Shown: positions 36,497 through 45,624 of the stretch, piece after piece | Numbering within the stretch: position 1 is the stretch's first letter | How the letters are laid out: each line of letters starts with the position of its first letter | Assembly: GCA_010645155.1 (NCBI GenBank) | Contig: CM021323.1 | Location: 10,783,742 to 10,847,741, forward strand | From: Tigriopus japonicus | Lineage: Eukaryota; Arthropoda; Copepoda; Harpacticoida; Harpacticidae | Direction of reading: 5' to 3' | Length of the DNA: 64,000 nt | Translations under genes and position numbers: made by a program | The notes under the pieces: model-generated | Told to the model about the DNA's origin: nothing | The model's database searches: none | The model's input: only the letters and a program-made list of their open reading frames with translations

Positions 36497-39400
36497 ATGG
36501 CCATCCCCGACAAGTCTTGGCAACCACCCACGGTCACCATTGAAACCACGTGCGTGCTAATTGATTTGTTTTAGAGTTTCGGGCAAGTCCAGTAAAAGCG
36601 TAACGTGCGGGATCCCAGCCAAACTTGATTAATTTTCCACGATAAATGAGCGCCTTCTAATTCTTGTGTCTACTTAGGCGACCAATCGTGTCCATTCTTA
36701 ACAATGCATGTCTGCTTTTGGTTTCGGTAGCCATAACCCAAACCGAAACCGCTGAAAGTTTTGACCCGAAAGCGCTTTCGTTCCATCACCTATTACGGAA
36801 CGGCTTATGGCTAATGCTAATCAATATTAATTTCGGTGTATAACCTACTGAAACCGAAAACAGACGTGTAGTGTAAAGAATGGAGTTTCAGTGCAAAATC
36901 AAAGATTTTTCCTGTCTGAAAAGCTCTGAAACATACTTTTGCGATGCTTTAATTAAGATACTTAATTACTAGAGAAAGGATTTAAAAGTTTTTATTGAAG
37001 CAAAACCAAAAATATTTCGTTTTGTTTCTTGAATATTTTCACAATACCGTTGACAAAAAGAAATACCAATAGATTTGACCCATCATCAAGTAACAAATTG
37101 AGAAGAAAAGAAAGTTGTTACAAATCAACTCTGCTTGGTTATACATAGGTGAAAACCTTTTTTGACCATGCTTCCAAAGTTTTCTTTCACCTTTTTACCT
37201 CTCTACCGGTGATTGTCCTTCTTCAAATCCATGGGCAGTAGATATTTTTTAGGTTGATTTTGCATGGAAGGATTTTTAATTGTCTTTCGGCCCAACACCA
37301 ATTTTAAGAGACTGCTGTTAAAAAAACGAGACTTCGCCATTAAATGAACTGAAGACGAATGGTATTATTTATTACAATTATTTTTTAAGTTGGCATTGGA
37401 AGTTAAGTAGGTACATGGGCACGAAACTCCTTTTGCGAAATGGTGTATGACAAATCAAGTGGTTCCACAACAACCATTTGGGCCAGCTACAGAAGCTCCT
37501 TAGGCCAAGCTACCATATCATGTGAATTCAAATGTTAAAATAGTTTGACAAAAATTTCTCGGTACAAAAAAAAGAATGAAAGAGATATGTTCATAAACAT
37601 ATTGTTGTTGCCATCCTGTTTTTACCCTTGTCAAAACATTCGAGATTTGTCTGAAGAGCCAGAAGTTTTCAGTTGCTTCTCTTCAGCTCCTTTCCTGGCG
37701 AAGTTTTCAGTTGCTTCTCTTCAGCTCCTTTCCTGGCGAAGTTTTCAGTTGCTTCTCTTCAGCTCCTTTCCTGGCGCCCTATCAGCTACAAAGAAATTAC
37801 TTTGCAATGCAAATTTGCATATTTGGGGTCATCTTTATCGGCCAATATTCATTCTAATTATTATACGGGATGAGCCGGGTCAGCTTTGCATTTAGTTGGA
37901 GGTTGAGAAAACCCAAGAAGCACTGGAATCATGGAGTGGGAGGCTAGCATTGAGAGTAATGATTTCCAGTAAGAACAATGAGACCATGCCTATGTTGACA
38001 AGAACACGTATTTAAATTTTCAGCTCAATCGAACGTCGGAGACAAAAGTTATGCTCACTCAAAGTTCAGTGCAAATCCTACCGAGAATGATGAAATAGCC
38101 CTATTGTGGTGATCGTTTTACCACAAAAGGGCGAGATCATTCATTTTGTGCTCTCTCCAGTACATAAGTTGAGAAGGCATAACTTTTCACTCCGGCATTC
38201 GATTGGGCTGAAATTTGAAATACGTATTCTTCTCAATGCAAGCCAGGTCTCATTTGCAGAAGAACGGAAATGGTTTGTTTCTGCTGGAAATCATGATTCT
38301 CATTGCTAGCCTCCCACTCCATGATTTCCGTGCTTCTTGGAGAACCAAAACAATGCCAAGCGAAATGCCATTAACTGGATTGAAGCAAGTTTTCATTCTG
38401 TTTTTGTGGCATTTTTGAACTTCCACTTAAAAGCAAAGCTGACCCTGCCCAAACCTTTCGAACGGGGGAAATAGGCAAGAAAATAAAGATAGAAACGATT
38501 TCAACAAGCTGTTTTCTGTTCTATCGACACATTTTACTCTTGACGTCAACAAGTTGAATTGCAAAATGCAACTTTCACCAAAAATTGCAACTTTTGGCCA
38601 CTTTAGTCAAATGCAGGAACTTTTCGATTTTTTCGCAACAAGCAACAACTTTTGGCATTTCGTTGTCTTGATCATTTAATACCTGCAGGAAATTGTTCAA
38701 ATTATGTTTCTGACAAGCACTTTTATAGGACCTTGGCAAAGAATCATTACTTTACCGTGTTCTTAAGGAAACACAATATTTAAAAAATGCAAAATATTTG
38801 ACCAAATTTGACGTTAAGTTACCAAGTGACATTTTTAGGCCAAAAAATGCAAATTTGTAGTAACTTTCGGGGAATTGAGTGTTTTTTTTTAAAATGTGAA
38901 TGACTTTTAACAAAATTTCTTCAAATTTACGGCAAAATCCGAGCCTTTCTATCTATTACAATATGCTCTCACAAAATTTTCCCTGAATCAGATGAAAAAA
39001 CCTGTGATTGAATTAAACTCTTACAAATTACGAGGAAACGATCGAGACAAACATTGACAGATGTTTCTTAGCAAACAAAGGTTTAAGGTGAACACTACTC
39101 CTATACAGTCAAAGCAAGCCAAAAGAATATTTACTGGTAAAATTTTTAATAATTGAAAATGGAAAAAAAGTTTGCCGCCGACCAAAAATACTGCACATTC
39201 AGTACACAACGTCCCTTTTGATTTGAGAATAACTTGCGATGTAAGATGAGCTTACTGTATACGTTTTCTACTGACAGGCAATATTCTGATATCAAGGTTT
39301 GGTTGTACTGCATCTAAAATCTGCAATAAATAAAGCAATTCTATTGAATATCTATTGAAATAGTGAAATGGAATCATGTTTCAATATGAAATCGATTGTA

Positions 39401-41842
39401 AATGTTTTTGATCGAATTCACTATCATGTTAAATTCAATCAAAGTCCAAACAAGTGTCAAGGGATTTGTGAAACATTTATTCCCTCACTATTTACAAGTT
39501 CGATGAAAATTGTTCAACCTCTTTCAACTCATGACAGATTTTACGACCAATAAATGGCAGAAGAGATTGAAATTATACCTGGTATCATCTTTCACCTCGT
39601 GCCCGAATATCTATATTTAGACCTAGGCTTGTCATTCCCGTGGTCCAATCTCTAACATGCACAGTTGTTGGCTCGTTGTAAATCCCTTCTCAGTGAGAAT
39701 ATCAGGGTTGATAATGGTATTTTTCACTTGCGCACGTGTTCGTTCGGTCGTTCGTCGGCTCTTGCAATCCAATTTTTGATCCCAAAGACTGTAAGTGTTG
39801 CTCCGATCCATACAAGTGCTCCTTGCCTTCCATCCACGAGGACCTGTCGATCACTGACTTAGAGGGGAAACGAGTCAGGTGGCAAACCACTTGTGAGAGC
39901 CATTTTGTCGACCATTCCCAAAGAGCCATGGGAAGGATCCATTCGTGTTGAACCATGGAACTTTGGAGCCTCCCTGAAGATGAGAAACTTATCACGGGGT
40001 TAAGTCCATTGAGTGAGAGTTTGTCCGAGTCTCCTGTAGCCGAATTTGTCACCGAGGACGCTTTCAAGGACATTCCGGTGGTGATTGAAACCCAAGAACC
40101 ACTGGACTTGCGGAAGGATTGCATCAAAGAAGAACTCAATAAAGAACCCAAAACAGAACCCCCAAAAGAAGCCAAAAAGGAGCCAAAGCAACAATTCATT
40201 TGCAATGTGGATGGTTGTCAAAAGACTTACACCACTCAGAATCATATGAAAGTGCATATGCGGAGTCATAATGGAATTAAACCGTTCCAATGTCTACACG
40301 AGGGTTGTGGCAAGAGTTTTGCCACGAATTATAGCTTGAAGGCTCATACTCGAGTTCACACGGGAGATCGGCCCTATGGGTGCAAGACATGTGGCAAGTC
40401 GTTTAAGACTTCCGGAGACATGCAAAAGCACATCCGGATTCACACCGGAGTCCGACCTTTCGTGTGTCCCACGTGCGAAAAGGCCTTTACTACCTCAAAT
40501 ATACTGAAGGTCCACAAGCGAACCCACACTGGAGAGCGACCTTATGGTTGTGAGGTGTGTAAGAAGAACTTTGCTTCACACACCAATTTGAAGAACCATC
40601 GTCGGATCCATTCGGGAGAGAAGCCCTACGTGTGTGAGAACGAAGCGTGTGGTCGCCGCTTCACCGAGTATTCGTCTCTGTTCAAGCATCAATTGGTTCA
40701 CGTCCCGTTCAAACCATTTCCATGCCAGTTTTGCGACAAAGGATATCGCTTAGAGTCCACCTTATTGCTTCACTTGGGCACAGCTCATAACTATGGACCT
40801 GAGGAAGAGTCTTACCAAATCGTAGCGCAGGATCATGGTGCAAATCCCAATGCGATTCAACTCCATCCGAACGAAATTGAGGAGGTGGAACTTTCATCCC
40901 CTAACTCCATCATTACCTCAACCCGCACTGTAATGGTGGAAGGCTCGTCCAAACTTCTTCAGTTGTTGGAGAGTCAAGAGATGCTTAGAAATGAAATGAC
41001 TGAGGTCATGATTGTTTGTACGAATTGAAATTTGTCTGAATGAAGTCACCTTTTTTGTCGCAATAAATTTGATAGCCTCACCAAAATCAAGCCTCTCATT
41101 TCTTCACTTGTGGCGAATCTAATCAGTTTGCTGCATTCAAGTGAAGAAATTAGTATGGTAAAAAAGCATCGAACAGTATTGCTCTTGCACTTTTACATCT
41201 TCTGCTAGTTGTTGCAATTAAGAACAGTTCTAAAAACGGTTTGCAATTTCCTTAGGATGGGCGAATTCGTGGTGGAATTGTATTGGAAGCACGCTCCCAC
41301 CACATGTCGAAATTTTGCCGAGTTGGCCAGGCGAGGTTATTACAATGGAACCAAGTTTCATCGGATCATCAAAGACTTCATGATCCAAGGAGGAGATCCC
41401 ACGGGCACGGGTAGAGGAGGTGCCTCTATCTATGGGAAAGAGTTCAATGACGAGATTCATCCCGACCTCAAGCACACGGGTAAATACAAGAGCTAACAAT
41501 GAATTACATTGCTTCAATCTTTGACCATTTTTTTCTGGTTTGTTTTGCAGGAGCTGGAATTTTGTCTATGGCCAATTCCGGGCCAAATACCAATGGATCT
41601 CAATTTTTTATCACTCTTGCACCCACCCAATGGCTGGATGGGAAACACGCCATATTTGGTGCGATTTTTTTAAAATTAGCCAGCTTCTAACAAGCGTACG
41701 TAAAATAAGGCTTATTTTTTTGACTTTAGGACGAATCCAATCGGGAATGGTAACCATAAAAAGGATGGGACAAGTGGAAACAGGGGCTCAAGATCGACCT
41801 GTCGACGATGTCTGTATTGTAAAAACTACTGTGGAAGTGTGA
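36497..41842 (+). CDS. PPIL1: Peptidyl-prolyl cis-trans isomerase-like 1 (spliceosomal cyclophilin)
   Basis: A cyclophilin-type prolyl isomerase associated with the activated spliceosome through SKIP. Four exons: 36497-36549, 41256-41479, 41551-41658 and 41730-41842, totalling 498 nt or 165 aa (human 166). All junctions close in frame (phase 2, 1, 1). Exon 1 encodes [17 protein letters not shown], closely matching the distinctive PPIL1 N-terminus. The body has [18 protein letters not shown], the catalytic segment [38 protein letters not shown] and QDRPVDDV. The unusual point is the 4.7-kb intron 1 (36550-41255), which contains a complete ZNF143-like gene on the same strand plus three repeats, while introns 2 and 3 are only about 71 nt each. 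The poly(A) signal is at 41871. Confidence 0.94.
36692..36883. repeat. Short MITE with about 45-bp terminal inverted repeats
   Basis: The left end CCATTCTTAACA...GTCTGCTTTTGGTTTCGGTA is mirrored by the right end (reverse complement CCATTCTTTACA...GTCTGTTTTCGGTTTCAGTA). The core holds further CCGAAA/TTTCGG pieces. 192 bp, no ORF. It sits in PPIL1 intron 1. Confidence 0.7.
36884..37661 (+). other. PPIL1 intron 1, AT-rich segment
   Basis: No gene, RNA or repeat family recognised. Confidence 0.5.
37662..37775. repeat. Perfect 38-bp tandem repeat, three copies
   Basis: Unit starts GAAGTTTTCAGTTGCTTC and ends CTTTCCTGGC. Copies at 37662-37699, 37700-37737 and 37738-37775 are identical, so the expansion is recent or homogenised. 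It is located in PPIL1 intron 1 and is a likely length polymorphism. Confidence 0.95.
37877..38445. repeat. Fold-back MITE, family B copy 1
   Basis: The outer ends GGGTCAGCTTTGC (37877) and GCAAAGCTGACCC (to 38445) are exact inverted repeats. Internally CATGGAGTGGGAGGCTAGC (37932) mirrors GCTAGCCTCCCACTCCATG (38307), and TCAGCTCAATCGAA mirrors TTCGATTGGGCTGA. A related copy lies at 58484-58802. No coding content. Confidence 0.75.
38446..39954 (+). other. AT-rich stretch upstream of the ZNF143-like gene
   Basis: No gene recognised. The last few hundred bases should contain the ZNF143 promoter. The ORF at 39736-39951 directly precedes the start codon in another frame and ends at a stop overlapping the ATG context, so it is treated as leader sequence. 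Confidence 0.45.
39955..41028 (+). CDS. ZNF143: ZNF143/ZNF76 (Staf)-like transcription factor, single exon, nested in PPIL1 intron 1
   Basis: Staf-family proteins activate snRNA, tRNA-Sec and many mRNA promoters and help promoter looping. The 357-aa ORF starts at an ATG in good context (aaccATGG). It has seven consecutive C2H2 fingers at about 81-105, 111-135, 141-163, 169-191, 197-219, 225-249 and 255-278. Finger-by-finger phrases fit the family order: CxxxYTTxxHxKVH, GKSFATxYx[69 protein letters not shown] and [12 protein letters not shown]. It is far shorter than vertebrate ZNF143 because the long N-terminal activation repeats are missing. The N-terminus instead has PLDLR (49-53) and IKEE (57-60). 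Poly(A) signal at 41062. The absence of introns raises a retrocopy question, but the ORF is intact. Confidence 0.88.
   Translation: MELWSLPEDEKLITGLSPLSESLSESPVAEFVTEDAFKDIPVVIETQEPLDLRKDCIKEELNKEPKTEPPKEAKKEPKQQFICNVDGCQKTYTTQNHMKVHMRSHNGIKPFQCLHEGCGKSFATNYSLKAHTRVHTGDRPYGCKTCGKSFKTSGDMQKHIRIHTGVRPFVCPTCEKAFTTSNILKVHKRTHTGERPYGCEVCKKNFASHTNLKNHRRIHSGEKPYVCENEACGRRFTEYSSLFKHQLVHVPFKPFPCQFCDKGYRLESTLLLHLGTAHNYGPEEESYQIVAQDHGANPNAIQLHPNEIEEVELSSPNSIITSTRTVMVEGSSKLLQLLESQEMLRNEMTEVMIVCTN
41062..41067 (+). terminator. Poly(A) signal of the ZNF143-like gene
   Basis: AATAAA 34 nt after the stop codon. It lies inside PPIL1 intron 1 on the same strand, so PPIL1 transcription must read through it. 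Confidence 0.7.
41098..41150. repeat. Perfect 13-bp inverted repeat after ZNF143
   Basis: ATTTCTTCACTTG (41098-41110) and CAAGTGAAGAAAT (41138-41150) are exact reverse complements with a 27-nt loop, 31 nt past the AATAAA of the nested gene and 105 nt before PPIL1 exon 2. Confidence 0.8.
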
Positions 41843-41859
41843 AGTCGTATTTTTGTACT

Positions 41860-41876
41860 TTTATTACCAAAATAAA
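41860..41876. terminator. Overlapping poly(A) signals of PPIL1 (+) and NBN (-)
   Basis: TTTATT at 41860-41865 is AATAAA for the minus-strand NBN transcript, and AATAAA at 41871-41876 serves PPIL1. The two stop codons are 64 bp apart, so the mature 3' ends must overlap. Confidence 0.7.
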
Positions 41877-41906
41877 CCATCATATAGGTGACAGGCTTCT
41901 TTTTCA

Positions 41907-44610
41907 CTAAAAGTCCCACATTTCACCCTCCTGACTTTGTACTTGGCCTTCTTGAATCAGTTGAACCTCATCTTCGTCGGACATCTTATCTTGATCCTCG
42001 TCCTCTTCGCTTTGACCCCTTTGATTTTGGGGAGAGGAATGTTCCAAATTTCCACCCAAAGAATCTCCATGATTGGGTGGTTGCCTGGTTTGGTCAATGG
42101 TGTTGTTCAATGAAACATACTGCCTCCTCGTTTGCGACGCCAAACCCTGGTCGAGGCAAATAGAGTGAAAAAAGTCGAGGATTACATTTCGTGAGCTTAC
42201 CTGTTTCTTAAATCGTTTGAAGTTTTTAACTGGCCGTCCTAAATCCTGACTTTTTGTCGAAGGTACAAATGTGGGGGTTGGAACTTTCGGACGAAACAAG
42301 CTTTTGAGAGTGATGAGAGAACACCCCAACGAGATATCATTCACCGAACTCTCATTCTGACTCCTCGTCTCTAAACCGCGGATCTGCGACTAATTTTAAC
42401 AAATATATATATAAAATAAGAAATATCTCCACAATAAGTTGGAGCTTACCATGCTTTTCTTCTTGAAAAATAGACCACCTTCCGTCAAATTTGTCACATT
42501 GGCCTTCGATGTGGCCATTGACGAATTGGACGATGATGTGGAGGGTTCTATTACTTGATCTGTCTCTTTTGGCGTAACTTCAGTAATTAAATCTTGATGG
42601 CTTGAACCGGGGAGATTTTTGGGCAGTGAGCTATCAGTTTTATCTTTCCCTTTTGCAGTCTTGTGATGAATTGGTACTGTCGTTTCTGGGCAAACGAGAA
42701 GTCGCGATCGCTTCAACGGACTTTGAGAGCTCATTTTGGGAGACGTCCTTAATCGCTTCTTAGACACTAGCCCATCACTTAGTGGGACATTCATAGCTTC
42801 TGGTTCCATTGAAGGCAAAGGTGAGCAACCAAAGAGATCCTCATCCTCATTTTGTACAGGACTTGAACGTGGATTAGCATCAGAGGGTTGCTCTATTTTG
42901 ATTCGCTTACTCGTGGGAGTGGCCTTGGGACTTGATGGACGCTTAAACGAGGTTGATGGGCCAAACAAATCATCATCATCTTCCCTAGCTTCTTCCAATT
43001 TCACCTCCGATTTTGCCCCAGTCAGGGTCTCTGGCACTTTTGAGGTCTCTCCTGTCAACGTCAGCATGGATTGGGTTGAAAGACTCATGCTTTGGGTTTG
43101 TGAGGCCCACTTGTTCTGATCTTGCGTAGCATCTAAAAACTTTTGTGATAACCTCAACTGAGGCTTCTTCTTCGGATCCAAATCTAGGTCTAATCTCGCT
43201 CTGAGAAGTGCTATTCCAATATTTTGCTCCGGAAACGAGTAACGACCACCATCCCGTAAGGTCTCGGTTATTGCTCGAAACGCCGGGTTCCCGTTCATAT
43301 CGGAGTCATTCATGGGTTTAATGACCAAAACTGAATCCGATTGCAGATCAAATTTCTTTTGCGGACTAGCACAAAATGATTGCCCACCAGCATCGTGGAT
43401 GGCCGATTGATATCGTTCCATTTGGACACGGGTACAGAATATAAATTGGCATCCTTGGAACAGAGTTCGACGGATTGGGTTCACCTTGCATGAAATGGAG
43501 GCCGGGTTCAAGGTTTTCTCCACGAGTTTGGGCACGTAGTTGGCTGGATCGGGCAGAACTTGTTGGCTGAGTGAGCATTGTTTAAAGTCTTTAAAGAACA
43601 AAGGTGTGACAATGGGTATGCCTTTGGCGAGGGCTTGGACCACTTTCAAGGTGAGAATCACTTCGGTCATGACCAAATGGGTGACCTCCGAGGACCACTG
43701 GTTGACCATCTTGGCGTTCGGAAGGGTTTGTAAGATTTGAGACAGTTCGGATTTTTGGATCTTGTTGAGAGATGAAGCCGTGCAAACCAATTCAGTCCAT
43801 TTTAATCTGAAAATTAATGTCTTTCAGTAACTTTATTGATTTATTATTACTTTTCGAAACCTGAAGATCTTGGTTTTAACAATATCTTAAGCGTTTGTAT
43901 GACAAGTGCACGTATTTCTATCTTTGTGACATACTTTTTGATAGTATTAAAATTTTAGCCAAGCTTGAAAACGTTTCAAAAAGCGTGTCTACGCTTATCC
44001 ATAAAACTACAATCTATTTTTCCAAAGATCAATCAGTTCCAAAATGAAAAGGATCGACTTTCACGATGACTTTCTATCTCATTTTCTATCAACGTTTTAA
44101 CTCCCTCATGAAAAATCGTCATAATAACGCCCGTTTTTCGGAAACATAATCTCACATAAAAATGGATGTCTGGAACCCAAATTTGATCCGGACTTGGTCC
44201 TCATCGGGATTAACAACCACGGGTTTCCTCGTGGTGGCCGTGGTTTGACTGGCCAAACTGGAGGTTGAAGATCCACTGGTACTGCTTTCCGTGGATCGAA
44301 TGGCGGCTTCACCCACGTACGTGCCGTATTTAGACCCTTGGTCCTGGATCTCGACTCGAGGACGGTTTTGCGGCCGGCCCGCAACGGAGGCAGCGGCGGC
44401 CACCACGCGAATCAGGGCGTGACTTCGACTGACGGAGGCGTCCTTGTGGCAAACCACGTGACCCGTGGCGCGTCCCACGCGATATTCCAAGCCCGCCAAC
44501 AAGGACACGCATTGCTCTGATGAAAGAAGATCTCACGATGAAGAGACCTAGAGACTTTTAGGGGTGAGTGTGTCCTTACCCGGGTTGTTTTGGTTAAAGA
44601 GGACCCACAT
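41907..44610 (-). CDS. NBN: Nibrin (NBN/NBS1), MRN complex subunit, five exons, 725 aa
   Basis: Nibrin recruits MRE11-RAD50 and ATM to DNA breaks. Exons on the minus strand: 44610-44580, 44516-44156, 43806-42450, 42389-42201 and 42146-41907 (2178 nt, all phases closing). The N-terminus MWVLFNQNNPEQCVSLLAGLEY leads into an FHA domain (YRVGRATG, SVSRSHAL, DQGSKYGTYV). A BRCT tandem follows from about 133 (LKWTELVCTASSLNK, EVTHLVMTEV, GIPIVTPLFF) to about 330. The middle is Ser/Pro-rich and disordered, with several KR-rich patches. The MRE11-binding motif KNFKRFKK lies at about 638-645, as in human KNFKKFKK, preceded by a conserved hydrophobic block (LITLKSLFRP). The end is acidic with terminal GEMWDF. 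Human nibrin is 754 aa. Exon 4 has two in-frame acceptors (42389 and 42383). Confidence 0.93.
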
Positions 44611-44661
44611 GTTCCGTTGCCGGATCGGATGAAAGGGTACAAAGTGGGATTTATTTATTTA

Positions 44662-44677
44662 TTTGGCGGTGACGTCA
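44662..44677. promoter_or_regulatory. E2F-like site abutting a CRE, NBN promoter
   Basis: TTTGGCGG followed directly by TGACGTCA, about 52-67 nt upstream of the NBN start codon (44610, minus strand). The first fits the E2F consensus TTTSSCGS. The second is a perfect CRE. Position and tandem order favour function; factor binding is inferred. Confidence 0.5.
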
Positions 44678-44990
44678 AGATTTGCGTTTCGTAGAGGGAG
44701 CTTTCAGAAGTTCAGACAGAAAGATAACTGAAAGGTAAGGAAGCGGAAAAAAGCGATGAGAATTGATTGTGCTAAAACAAACGCATTAATACGGAAATAT
44801 ATTGGTAAGAAATGGATGAAGCTAAATTTGAAACTCGATGTTGCTGTTCTTGTCGAGAATGCTTAGCGACAACACGTTTGATGGTTTCTGAAGCACAGTT
44901 GACGCGTTCAGGCCTTTTCCAAATGGATTGCGGGGTGTTGAATGCTACCATATTTCAACAATGCCAAAAAGCTAAAGTGTCACTCGTAAA

Positions 44991-45025
44991 GTTTTTTCAC
45001 TTAAGGAGTTTTAAGTGAAAAAAAC
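44991..45025. repeat. Strong short hairpin between NBN and ALG10
   Basis: GTTTTTTCACTTAA pairs with TTAAGTGAAAAAAAC (one bulged A) across a 6-nt loop, GGAGTT. It lies in the 1-kb divergent intergenic region 44611-45624, which otherwise shows no gene. Confidence 0.7.
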
Positions 45026-45624
45026 ACTTGCCAGTCGCCCTGAACTAGGGTAATAATTGCATCATTTAGAAATGGCTCGCGGGTCAGCTCCAACAATCGG
45101 TCTTGCCAATCGAATGAACTTTTATAGTTCTAAATAACTTTATAGAACCCCGCTCCCTTGTATTTTCATAATAGAAGAATCGCTGGCTAATCCATGATAA
45201 TCTTTCAAATTGGCTAACTTGCATTGTCAAGCAAAAAAAATCACTCGTCCTTTTTTTTGGTTGGAAGTAAGTTGGTAAGATTTCACTCGCTCAAGAGCTT
45301 TCTAAACTTCAAAGTGATCCAATTTGCCGGTGATGGTAGTAACCTCTTGTGGGATTCAATGGATTCATTCCGTCATCTATTTCGGATAATTCTTGGCAAT
45401 TTGATTTTCCACTTTTCCAATGACTCGAGCCGGATCTCGAGTCGAGTCGGCTCCTAGGAGTCTCTTTGTATCCCTACTACAAGAAACAAACAAACATTAC
45501 TTGCTTTGTCGTGTACCGTTCAATCTAAAAACCAGGACTGAAAACTTCATACGTACATCACCTTGGTGTTAAACGATATCAATCCGGGTTTCTCGGACCA
45601 TGTTGACGGTGTGATTAGGCTGCC

